A stretch of 64,000 bases of DNA from Sphingobacterium humi (lineage in GTDB: Bacteria; Bacteroidota; Bacteroidia; Sphingobacteriales; Sphingobacteriaceae), in contig NZ_WSQA01000017.1 in NCBI RefSeq assembly GCF_009768885.1, positions 1-64,000 of the forward strand, written 5' to 3'. Positions 45,691-53,583 of this stretch are shown piece by piece (position 1 is the stretch's first letter; each line of letters opens with the position of its first letter). Position numbers and translations under genes: made by a program. The notes below the pieces were generated by a model, which did not search any database, was not told the origin of the DNA, and saw only the letters and a list, made by a program, of their open reading frames with translations.

Positions 45691-47217
45691 CTACTTTAAT
45701 TCTGGTGGTACATTGCCATAAGACCAAGGCACTGTTTTTGCCGGAGGAAGTGCTGGTAGCGGGATTTTCCCGGGTTTCATCTCATTGGCTAGCTTGATGC
45801 CAGTATCGGCAAATTGGCGCCCTGCTGTAACTTCTAAATTCGAATAGGAGGTTAGTCGGGTCTCATACCCACCACCATTCGGACCGAAGGCTTCTTCCGT
45901 AGGAACATAGCCTACCACACCGTTGGCCAACTCTACAACAAAAGTGAAAGGAAAATGACTGCCCTTTTTGATATCTAAGCCGTATTGCACAAAATACTCC
46001 GCCGGATTGGAAATCAAGGCAACTGGCCCTACCTGAATGGCTTGTACTTCCACCTCAACCTCGGGTCTCTTCTTTATCATCGCATCCAACATTACCGTTT
46101 CCTTCGCAAAAGTCCATTCTGTAGCGCCAGCTTTCTCGGGCCCTTGTTTCACCAATTCGAAAGCTTTCTTCACTTTTTCCCCACTTGGAACCCGACGTTT
46201 TATTTGCCATACTTTCTGTCTTGAATCTAAAGGGATGTCATTTCCGGCTCCTCGCTTTATTAAGAGCAGGGTTTTATAGGCTTCCGCACCGACGCGGCCA
46301 CCGACCAATTCCCACCAATCTTCTGCATTTGGATTGGCATATTTGGCCAGGTTATCCACCTGGGTAATATCTCCACATGCGCCTTGCAGAAAGACAACAG
46401 GTAGAGCTGCATTTCCTGTTGCTCCGCGTAAGGTGCGCTCCATGGCGCCAATCCAATTTGCAGAAATACCATCCGGGTTTGTTGTTGCGTGGCAAGCAAA
46501 ATTGACCATCACCCCCAATAAATTATCTTTCATGTCCCATACGCCGATGGTGCCCACATCCGGATCGATAGGACCCGCATAGTCAATAATATCTGGATTG
46601 CCAACCCCCGGATGGGAATAGCTGAGTCCATTTTTCATGCGTAGGCGACGGTTAAAAGATACTTTATCTTCATGGCCTACGCCTACAGCCAACTTGGCAT
46701 CTTGTAAATTCTTATGGGCTTCGCAGACCGCAGCAACAATCTGCTGCTGCAGGTACTGGATAAAGCCGGGGTCAGAGACAATAGACATATTTGTCGCGAG
46801 TTCCTTCACCATGGGTGATGCATCGTCAAAGTCGCCAGGTTCCGACATGGCAATAGGGCCTGAGGAATGCGAATGGGAAGCTCCGATCATGATGTCGCTG
46901 CCTTGGATACCGCATTGTTCCTGGATCTCGGCACGACTGACCTGCACCACCTTACGGGTGATGAAAATAAGATCAACACCTACGATGGCTACTTTTTTGC
47001 GGCCATCATCGAATACAGCGGCCCGAACTTTACATTGGTCATGGAATTTTCTATGGTAGCTTTTCCCATAACCACCAGGCTGTTCCATGCCTATATCCGG
47101 CGTGATGTCTTTTTCGCAAAAGGCCGCCCGAAAGATGGGCGCAATACCTTCCGCCGGCATGGCCCAAAGAAGGGCCGCCTGCAAGCAAAAGATAATGGGG
47201 GTTAGGATGTATTTCAT
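45691..47217 (-). CDS. Secreted neutral/alkaline ceramidase-like amidohydrolase (regulon B, copy 3)
   Basis: A 508-aa protein with signal peptide MKYILTPIIFCLQAALLWAM. Motifs: SHSHSSGP (His115, His117), NFACHATTNPDG (His243), LQGACGDITQ, FNRRL, ending GPNGGGYETRL. It is the most divergent of the three copies in this cluster and has the Cys-His arrangement at the point where the two copies at 12-15 kb have Cys-Pro. It follows SusD-4 by 31 bp and is part of the SusC-4 transcript, so it acts with the uptake system. Exact substrate not known. Confidence 0.85.
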   Translation of the reverse strand: MKYILTPIIFCLQAALLWAMPAEGIAPIFRAAFCEKDITPDIGMEQPGGYGKSYHRKFHDQCKVRAAVFDDGRKKVAIVGVDLIFITRKVVQVSRAEIQEQCGIQGSDIMIGASHSHSSGPIAMSEPGDFDDASPMVKELATNMSIVSDPGFIQYLQQQIVAAVCEAHKNLQDAKLAVGVGHEDKVSFNRRLRMKNGLSYSHPGVGNPDIIDYAGPIDPDVGTIGVWDMKDNLLGVMVNFACHATTNPDGISANWIGAMERTLRGATGNAALPVVFLQGACGDITQVDNLAKYANPNAEDWWELVGGRVGAEAYKTLLLIKRGAGNDIPLDSRQKVWQIKRRVPSGEKVKKAFELVKQGPEKAGATEWTFAKETVMLDAMIKKRPEVEVEVQAIQVGPVALISNPAEYFVQYGLDIKKGSHFPFTFVVELANGVVGYVPTEEAFGPNGGGYETRLTSYSNLEVTAGRQFADTGIKLANEMKPGKIPLPALPPAKTVPWSYGNVPPELK

Positions 47218-47248
47218 TGTATTTAGTTTATGGATGAATAATCAGGGT

Positions 47249-48889
47249 TTATTTCCAACCTGGGTTTTGCGTCAGGTTTGGATTTAAGGCAATCTCCTGT
47301 GTTGGAATCGGGTAGAGGTATAATTTATCGTCCCATTTGCGAGCAGGATAGCCTGGGTATACCACCCGTGGTTTACCTGTAGCAGGTTCAATAGCGCCGA
47401 CTAATGTTCTTGGATTTTCTAAGAGTTTTCCTGCTTTCCAGCGGACAATATCATCCCATCGTTCGCCCTCTGCTGAGGTCTCGATACGTCTTTCCCGGCG
47501 GATTTCATTGAGTAAAGGACTGATGGCAATTTCCCATTTCGGCCAATTCGGATCAACAAAGCCAACAGCAACTGTAAGGTGTGGCATTTTTACCCGATCG
47601 CGCAAAAGGTTGATGGATTTGTCTAAAACAGCTTGAGTGCATTCGTTTAACTCGGCCTTAGCTTCGGCATAGTTTAACAATACTTTTCCATAGCGGAAGA
47701 TAAAGTCATCAGTAATTGAGGTACTTGGTAACCGGTCTTTTTCATAGGGGCTGTAACCCTTGATGATAAAGTAGCTGGTTGGACAGTAGCTGTTGTCGAA
47801 CTCCGGCATTTTCTTGTTGTTCGCAACTCCGTTATCATATATCCGATATGGACGATCCTCATAATAGATAGATTGCCGCATACGTGGGTCACGATTTATA
47901 AATTCATCAGCAAACTTACTATCTCCTTTATACATAGGGCTTAAAGCAATTGGAAGTCCGTCCTGGCAGAGGTAAGACTCGACGAAGTCTTTGCTGTAGC
48001 CAGTTCCTGGTTCACCCAATTGGCGAACGTTATTGTGCATCCGTTTATCGGTAATAAACCGTTGGACTAGGATGCCTTCGGGATTTCCTTTGAGCTCGTA
48101 TTGAACAAAGAGATCGAAGAAATCTTTTTCTGCATTTCCTGTTTTGAAGACACTAAACTGCCCTGAGTTGATAATCTCTTCCGCTGCACTTGCGGCAAGC
48201 TTTAAGAGTTGGTCATGGGCGGTTCCTACTTTATGGTATTTTCGAAACGTACCTTCGTATAAGGCTACTTCAGTTTTAAGAGCTAAAGCAGCATACTTCG
48301 TTAACCGATCGGCTGCCGATGTGCTAGGAAGGCTGTTAATCGCGAAGTCCAGCTCCTTAATGATATTGTTTGTCACGGTTTCGCGGGAATCTCGAGGGGC
48401 AGTCAATTCTTCTGACTCCGGGGTCAGGCTGCTGTTCAACCAAGGCACTTCTCCAAACTTTTTGAGTTTTTTGAAATAATGAAATGCCTTGAAGAATCGA
48501 ATTTCAGCCTCTGCTTGTTTTAGAGCGTCGCTCGCTGGAATGCTACCAATCCGATCGAGAGCGTAATTGCATCGACGGATCTGTAACCAATCGGCTTTTC
48601 CCCAGCCTCCGTCGGTTGATGGAATATTATATTCATTCCAGGTGAAGATGTTTCTACTGCGGGGCACTTGATTGTCACTTGCATTATCAATATCATACCA
48701 GGCAAGGCGGGCATCATATAAAGTTGGGTAAAACTGATTCGCATACATCTCCACGTCTGCTGCGGATTTCCAAAAGGTTCCATCGCTAATTTCATCAAGC
48801 GGATACCGCTCCAAATAATCGTCATTGCAGGCTGTTAAAGATAAAGCTGCAAGGATACATAAGGTATATAGATTGTTCATTCGTATCAT
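47249..48889 (-). CDS. RagB/SusD family nutrient-binding outer membrane lipoprotein (SusD-4)
   Basis: A 546-aa surface lipoprotein with lipobox LSLTAC (Cys21) and the family signatures YLERYPLDEISDGTFWKSA and RRERRIETSAEGERWDDIVRWK. It ends with LYPIPTQEIALNPNLTQNPGW, the usual SusD tail. It starts 21 bp after SusC-4 and should form its lid. ATG at 48880 is an alternative start. It is part of the GntR-associated cluster. Confidence 0.94.
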   Translation of the reverse strand: MIRMNNLYTLCILAALSLTACNDDYLERYPLDEISDGTFWKSAADVEMYANQFYPTLYDARLAWYDIDNASDNQVPRSRNIFTWNEYNIPSTDGGWGKADWLQIRRCNYALDRIGSIPASDALKQAEAEIRFFKAFHYFKKLKKFGEVPWLNSSLTPESEELTAPRDSRETVTNNIIKELDFAINSLPSTSAADRLTKYAALALKTEVALYEGTFRKYHKVGTAHDQLLKLAASAAEEIINSGQFSVFKTGNAEKDFFDLFVQYELKGNPEGILVQRFITDKRMHNNVRQLGEPGTGYSKDFVESYLCQDGLPIALSPMYKGDSKFADEFINRDPRMRQSIYYEDRPYRIYDNGVANNKKMPEFDNSYCPTSYFIIKGYSPYEKDRLPSTSITDDFIFRYGKVLLNYAEAKAELNECTQAVLDKSINLLRDRVKMPHLTVAVGFVDPNWPKWEIAISPLLNEIRRERRIETSAEGERWDDIVRWKAGKLLENPRTLVGAIEPATGKPRVVYPGYPARKWDDKLYLYPIPTQEIALNPNLTQNPGWK

Positions 48890-48910
48890 GATTTTTAAAT
48901 TATGGCCGGT

Positions 48911-51900
48911 TTATAAACTGATACTTGCACCAAAGGAAAATGATCGATACATCGGATAGGAACTCGGGCCTGGGAGTTCAGGGTCTGATATTTTGATCAT
49001 TTTTGTAAGCGTCCATAGGTTACTGCCTGTAAAGAATACGCGAATCCGGTCGGTGCTGAATTTCTGGGTAATATGTTGAGGAATGGTATAGCCTATGGTC
49101 AATTGCTTCAGGCGTAAATAAGCACCATTCTGAAGATATCGTGTCTGCACTGCTAATACATCCGCAGCTCCAGAGATAATTGGTCTCGGGAAGAAAGCGT
49201 TCGGATTCTCTGGCGACCAATAATCCATGGCTACCTTAGGAATTCCAACCCATTCGTTAGAATATTGCGTCAAATAATACAATTGGCTCATTTGCAAATC
49301 TCTTTTTCCTACTCCTTGAAAGAATACATCGAGATCAATTCCTTTCCAGGAAGCATTCGCACGAAAGCCATAACTATAGCGTGGTGTATTATTACCGATA
49401 ATGCTCATATCACCGTGGTCATTTAAGGTTTGTGCGCCACGGGTAATTTTCCCGTCACCATTTAGATCTACCATCCATAAATCCCCGGCTTGTCTTCTTC
49501 TGCCATTAATATTGGTTTGGTCAAGCTTTAAAGCTTCCTCATCCGTTTGGAAAAAGCCTCCAGTGGTTAGTCCCCAAATATTTCCGATATCTGATCCCAC
49601 ATAGTAGTCGGCGATTAATCCTACGGGGTTATTGTATTTGGTAATTTTTGCTGAGTAATCGGAAAGAATCCCGGTTAATCCATAGCTTACGTTGCCAACT
49701 TGGTCATTCCAAGTGATATTAAGATCAAACCCTCGGGTTCTTAAATCAGCGGCGTTCGCCTGAGGCTCCGTAACGGCTAATACCGCAGGTAATGTTTGCG
49801 ATTTAGTCAACATGTCTTTGGTGTCGCGGGTGTAGAAGTCTAGAGATCCGTTTAGGCGGCTGTTGAGCAAGGCGAAGTCTATCCCGATGTTTTTCTGTGT
49901 CACTGTTTCCCAGGTAAGGGTAGAACTCACTAAACCTGGTGCTATCACAGACATTGGACGGTCACCATTGATCAAATAATTCACATCGGCGGCTGAGAGG
50001 GTAGCGATATAAGGGTAATAGCCTGGAACATTTTGATTCCCAAGGTTACCATAAGATGCCCTGATTTTTAATAAGCTTACTTTTTCTTTAAGGGAAGAAA
50101 AGAAAGCCTCATTATCTATCCGCCAGCCTACTGAAACAGAAGGAAAGAAGGCAAAGCGATCTTTTTTTGCAAATTTGGATGTCCCGTCATATCGGCCGTT
50201 AAATTCTACCAAATAGCGATCGTCATAACTGTAGTTAATCCGGCTGAAAACTCCGCGGATTGCATACTCATCAATGCCATCATAGGCAAAGCGATCGCCA
50301 GAGGCCAAGTTGATATAAGGCACAGAGTTGATGATTAAATTCCTTCTTTCCGCAGAAACCATATTGTATTGGGCATACTCTTGGTTAAAACCAACCATCG
50401 CTTTGAAGTTATGTTTCTCCAAGAAGGTTTTCGTATAATCTGCGTAGGCATTAAACACGTAATAACGGTCTTCATTGTCTGTCCGTGTTACGCGGTTTGG
50501 ATTACTTCCTCCATAATAACCAACAACATCACCTTTAACATTGTAGAACGGCTGCTTAGCAACATATGACATGTGTTTAGTATTCTTGGTATTAAAAGAA
50601 TAGTCCACATTAATTGAAATTTCTTGAATAGGTTTGATTTTTACTAAGCCTGTCATCCAAACATCATTTACTAGGCGGGTCTGATATCCGCCTTCGCTTA
50701 ACATTTGTGCGGGATTAAAGATAGAGCCTTCGTGTGTCCAATTGCCATTTGGGTCTTTGTAGGGTTGGGTAGAATAGACGTTGGTTTGGTAGATGGTGCC
50801 ATCCTCGGGGAAAGAATTCCGAAAATAAGGGTCATTGGGAGGAAAGCGTTTATTTCCGTTATTGATGCTGATTCTGGTGCCAACACTAATCCATTCTTTG
50901 ATGTTGTAATTGAGGTTGGTCATCACATTATAGCGTTTATAATATTCATCAAAAAGATCCCGGTTGGTCAAGCCTCGCTGGTTGATAAACGAGAAGGAAG
51001 AATAGTAGTCGAACTTATCGGAACCCCCGGTAATGCTTGCTGTATGTTGTTGCATGGGATAGCTTTCACTCATCAGAATCTTTTCCCAATTTGTATTTGC
51101 AGCTCCTGTCCACTCATCTAATCGTGCCGGGTGAATGAAGGCCGAAGGCTTAGTTGGGTCGTTATAATGCGCCATCATCGCTTCCATCGTAATATCATCA
51201 TAATAGTTCCGGCCATTGACGCGCATGGAGGCCTCATTCATATAAGCGATGCGGTCCTTAGTGTCAATAAACTCAATTTTACTGGTCGGGCTATTACTGG
51301 AGAATAACGTAGAAAGGGACACTACCGGTTTCTCCTTTTTACCACTTTTGGTGGTTATTAGAATGACTCCATAAGCAGCTCGCGCACCATAGATTGCGGC
51401 AGATGCGGCATCTTTTAAGATTGTGACACTTTCGATATCGTTTGGACTGATCAGGTTCACATCCATAGGGATACCGTTGACTAGAATTAATGGCCCTCCA
51501 CCATTAATAGAGGTGTTCCCCCGAACATTGAAGGAGGAACCTTTACCGGGTGCTCCACTGCCTTGGGTAACATTTAAATTTGGAGCTGTTCCTTGTAAAC
51601 CCTGCCCTAAGGTGGTAATCGGGCGGCTTTCTAACACTTCGGAGCTCACCGTCGATACGGCCCCCGTCAGATTTTCCTTCTTCTGGGTTCCATAACCAAT
51701 AACAACCACATCGGAGATGGAGGTCACATCTGCAGACAGAGTTACATTTGTGACCCCATTGCTCGCAATAGCTACTTCTTGCGAAAGGTAGCCTACATTG
51801 CTGAAAACAAGGGTCTTGTCGTTGTTGGAGGCTGTGAGGCTATACTGGCCGGAGGCATCCGTAGAAGTTCCTGCTGCTGATCCTTTTACCTTGACACTTA

Positions 51901-52201
51901 CCCCTTCTATTCCTTTACCGTCGGCATCCGTAACACGTCCTGTTAGTTCTTTCTGTTGAAAGAAGGATTCAACAATCAGGTTTGATTTTTTTAGCGTATT
52001 CACTCGCTTGGAAGTGAATGTGTTATCGCTGAGTTCATCTGCAAAAGCAGGCAATCCTACTGAACTGGTTAGTAGGCTGGCACTAACGGCTAATGCGTGG
52101 AAGAATCGCGATAGTTGCTCTGGGCGGCTATGTTGTTCCATATGCATAAATTGATTTAAACCTAACTTGAAAATATGGAGCCTGCTGGCTCGTATGGTCA
52201 T
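48911..52201 (-). CDS. SusC/RagA family TonB-linked outer membrane receptor (SusC-4)
   Basis: A 1096-aa outer-membrane importer and first structural gene of the GntR-associated cluster. The signal region (FFHALAVSASLLTSSVGLPAFA) is preceded by about 30 residues; ATG at 52147 or 52141 would give a shorter leader. It has a carboxypeptidase-like domain (LTGRVTDADGKGIEGVSVKV), DVVVIGYGTQKKENLTGAV, plug motifs (GLQGTAPNLNVTQGSGAPG, VTILKDAASAAIYGARAAYG) and a barrel ending FSFGASISL. There is no STN domain. Together with SusD-4 it should import the substrate degraded by the enzymes at 32-47 kb. Confidence 0.94.
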   Translation of the reverse strand: MTIRASRLHIFKLGLNQFMHMEQHSRPEQLSRFFHALAVSASLLTSSVGLPAFADELSDNTFTSKRVNTLKKSNLIVESFFQQKELTGRVTDADGKGIEGVSVKVKGSAAGTSTDASGQYSLTASNNDKTLVFSNVGYLSQEVAIASNGVTNVTLSADVTSISDVVVIGYGTQKKENLTGAVSTVSSEVLESRPITTLGQGLQGTAPNLNVTQGSGAPGKGSSFNVRGNTSINGGGPLILVNGIPMDVNLISPNDIESVTILKDAASAAIYGARAAYGVILITTKSGKKEKPVVSLSTLFSSNSPTSKIEFIDTKDRIAYMNEASMRVNGRNYYDDITMEAMMAHYNDPTKPSAFIHPARLDEWTGAANTNWEKILMSESYPMQQHTASITGGSDKFDYYSSFSFINQRGLTNRDLFDEYYKRYNVMTNLNYNIKEWISVGTRISINNGNKRFPPNDPYFRNSFPEDGTIYQTNVYSTQPYKDPNGNWTHEGSIFNPAQMLSEGGYQTRLVNDVWMTGLVKIKPIQEISINVDYSFNTKNTKHMSYVAKQPFYNVKGDVVGYYGGSNPNRVTRTDNEDRYYVFNAYADYTKTFLEKHNFKAMVGFNQEYAQYNMVSAERRNLIINSVPYINLASGDRFAYDGIDEYAIRGVFSRINYSYDDRYLVEFNGRYDGTSKFAKKDRFAFFPSVSVGWRIDNEAFFSSLKEKVSLLKIRASYGNLGNQNVPGYYPYIATLSAADVNYLINGDRPMSVIAPGLVSSTLTWETVTQKNIGIDFALLNSRLNGSLDFYTRDTKDMLTKSQTLPAVLAVTEPQANAADLRTRGFDLNITWNDQVGNVSYGLTGILSDYSAKITKYNNPVGLIADYYVGSDIGNIWGLTTGGFFQTDEEALKLDQTNINGRRRQAGDLWMVDLNGDGKITRGAQTLNDHGDMSIIGNNTPRYSYGFRANASWKGIDLDVFFQGVGKRDLQMSQLYYLTQYSNEWVGIPKVAMDYWSPENPNAFFPRPIISGAADVLAVQTRYLQNGAYLRLKQLTIGYTIPQHITQKFSTDRIRVFFTGSNLWTLTKMIKISDPELPGPSSYPMYRSFSFGASISL

Positions 52202-52452
52202 AGGCAGGGCAGGCGATATAAAAAAGCATATCGGTTTTAGTCCGCCTAATCAGTGTTTACCTGTCGGATTTATTGTTCGTTATGGACCCGAAATGCCAAG
52301 GGTGTCAAGCGTAGTTTAGGATGTCTTAATTTAATAGGAATCTGGACGCTTTCGGGAGTTTCTGCATGTATGGAGAAGTGTTTCTTTGTTATTGGTTATT
52401 GTTTCCTTCTCATAATTCGTAGAATATCTAATTCTAACTATAATTAGTTAAA

Positions 52453-52483
52453 CAAATATAGTAATACAGCTTGTATATACAAG
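52453..52483 (-). promoter_or_regulatory. Promoter C of SusC-4 with perfect GntR-type operator
   Basis: On the minus strand CTTG (plus 52480-52483), a 19-nt spacer and TATATTTG (plus 52453-52460) match the Bacteroidetes promoter pattern exactly. CTTGTATATACAAG (52470-52483) is a perfect 14-bp palindrome covering the -33 box. The geometry equals that of promoter A. Confidence 0.8.
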
Positions 52484-52668
52484 AAATTAAGATAAAAATA
52501 TTTTATATTTTTCATGTATAATAATTAAATGACTGAAAATCAGTGATATAAAAATAACATTGTTTTGGAAAATTTTGTTTCTATATATTTATATGTCTAT
52601 ACAAGTATTGTTAACCACTAATTGTTTTGGCCTCTCTATAAAAGGAATTTACGGAAAGAAATATACTG

Positions 52669-52719
52669 CCTGTATATACAAGAAAACCTATTTAATAAGC
52701 TGTCGATTCACTATATTTG
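52669..52719 (+). promoter_or_regulatory. GntR gene promoter and operator D
   Basis: CCTGTATATACAAG (52669-52682) differs from the palindrome at one position. It lies upstream of the -7-like element TATATTTG (52712-52719) of the GntR gene; no good -33 box is seen. This would allow autoregulation. Because the -7 element overlaps the TTG at 52717, translation must start downstream, at the ATG at 52741. Confidence 0.7.
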
Positions 52720-52740
52720 TCATTAAAACACATTGGAATT

Positions 52741-53457
52741 ATGCGAAAATCAGCAGGTACTCCATTATATAAGCAAGTTTTTGAAGAATTAAAAGCCAAG
52801 ATTGACGCTGGCCATTATAAGATCGGCGATTTGCTTCCCTCCGAAAATGAGTTATGTAAATTATATTTCACCACCCGACCTACGGTTCGGCAAGCCCTGA
52901 ACGAGCTTACCAATCGGGGATATATTGTACGACAGCATGGTAAGGGTAGCATAGTCTCCGAGCCTAAGAATGGATTAGGTATCTTATCGATTAAAGGAGC
53001 TACAGCAGGTGTGGGTAAGCATAATTTACGTACAGCTATTCTTTCCAAGCCGCAGAAATGCGCTTGGCCGGAGTCCTTTGCCTTCGAGCTATCGGCAGAA
53101 GAGCAGGAAGCAGGCGCAATTACCTTCTCTCGCTTGCGCTATGTAAATGGCTTGCCCACGATGTTCGAGGAAACCTTCATCAGTAATTTAGGGCTTCCTC
53201 GCTTTACCCTACACAATCTGGAGAAAAACTCACTCTTCGATACATTGAAGCACTATCATGCGGTAGAGGTTAAGGAAGGGGAGCAAAAGATATGGGCCAT
53301 TGAAGCCAGCAAGGAGCTAGCTGAGCTTTTCAATATCAAAGCTAAGAAACCCATCTTACACATGAAGCGTAAGCTGGCCACCAATAAGAAGAACTTATTC
53401 ATCTATTCCTTTTTATATTGCAATACCGAAGAGTTCTTTATTCAAGATTATTTTTAA
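52741..53457 (+). CDS. GntR family (HutC/UTRA type) transcriptional regulator
   Basis: A 238-aa regulator. The N-terminal winged helix is typical of GntR: TPLYKQVFEELKAKIDAGHYKIGDLLPSENELCKLY, then TRPTVRQALNELTNRGYIVRQHGKGSIV. The C-terminal two thirds look like a UTRA ligand-binding domain (ITFSRLRYVNGLPTMFEETFI). UTRA regulators usually bind a phosphorylated sugar or related metabolite. The gene is divergent from SusC-4, and palindromes with the spacing expected of a GntR dimer occur at 39518, 45636, 52470 and 52669. It is therefore the likely repressor of the whole minus-strand cluster. I take ATG at 52741, since the upstream TTG overlaps the promoter. Confidence 0.9.
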   Translation: MRKSAGTPLYKQVFEELKAKIDAGHYKIGDLLPSENELCKLYFTTRPTVRQALNELTNRGYIVRQHGKGSIVSEPKNGLGILSIKGATAGVGKHNLRTAILSKPQKCAWPESFAFELSAEEQEAGAITFSRLRYVNGLPTMFEETFISNLGLPRFTLHNLEKNSLFDTLKHYHAVEVKEGEQKIWAIEASKELAELFNIKAKKPILHMKRKLATNKKNLFIYSFLYCNTEEFFIQDYF

Positions 53458-53511
53458 ACATAACGTTTTCAGACCGTGAGGGAAACAGAATACCTGTAAG
53501 CCCATAAAATA

Positions 53512-53541
53512 AAAAATCCCGAATGCGAGTTCGGGATTTTT
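53512..53541. terminator. Bidirectional terminator between GntR gene and ADP-ribosylglycohydrolase operon
   Basis: AAAAATCCCGAA (53512-53523) pairs with TTCGGGATTTTT (53530-53541). A-rich and T-rich flanks let the hairpin work on both strands, which suits the convergent genes on either side. Confidence 0.88.
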
Positions 53542-53583
53542 ACGTGTTGGGCAACTGAAATGCCCGAAATTGATATAGGTTGA

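Larger units (their letters stand above)
52202..52740. other. Divergent regulatory region between SusC-4 and GntR gene
   Basis: About 540 bp of AT-rich DNA without a gene. It contains promoter C for SusC-4, the GntR gene promoter with operator D and, at 52592-52605, a degenerate copy of the operator matching 11 of 14 bases. The stretch 52202-52440 would be the untranslated leader of SusC-4, about 245 nt; no known riboswitch was recognised in it. Confidence 0.6.

Noticed and set aside
42524..47217. Calling the five ceramidase-fold proteins true ceramidases
   Set aside because: Length and missing C-terminal domain, together with sugar-type neighbours, do not support a lipid substrate without further evidence.
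52717..52740. TTG start for the GntR regulator
   Set aside because: It overlaps the predicted -7 promoter element; ATG at 52741 starts directly at the conserved N-terminus.
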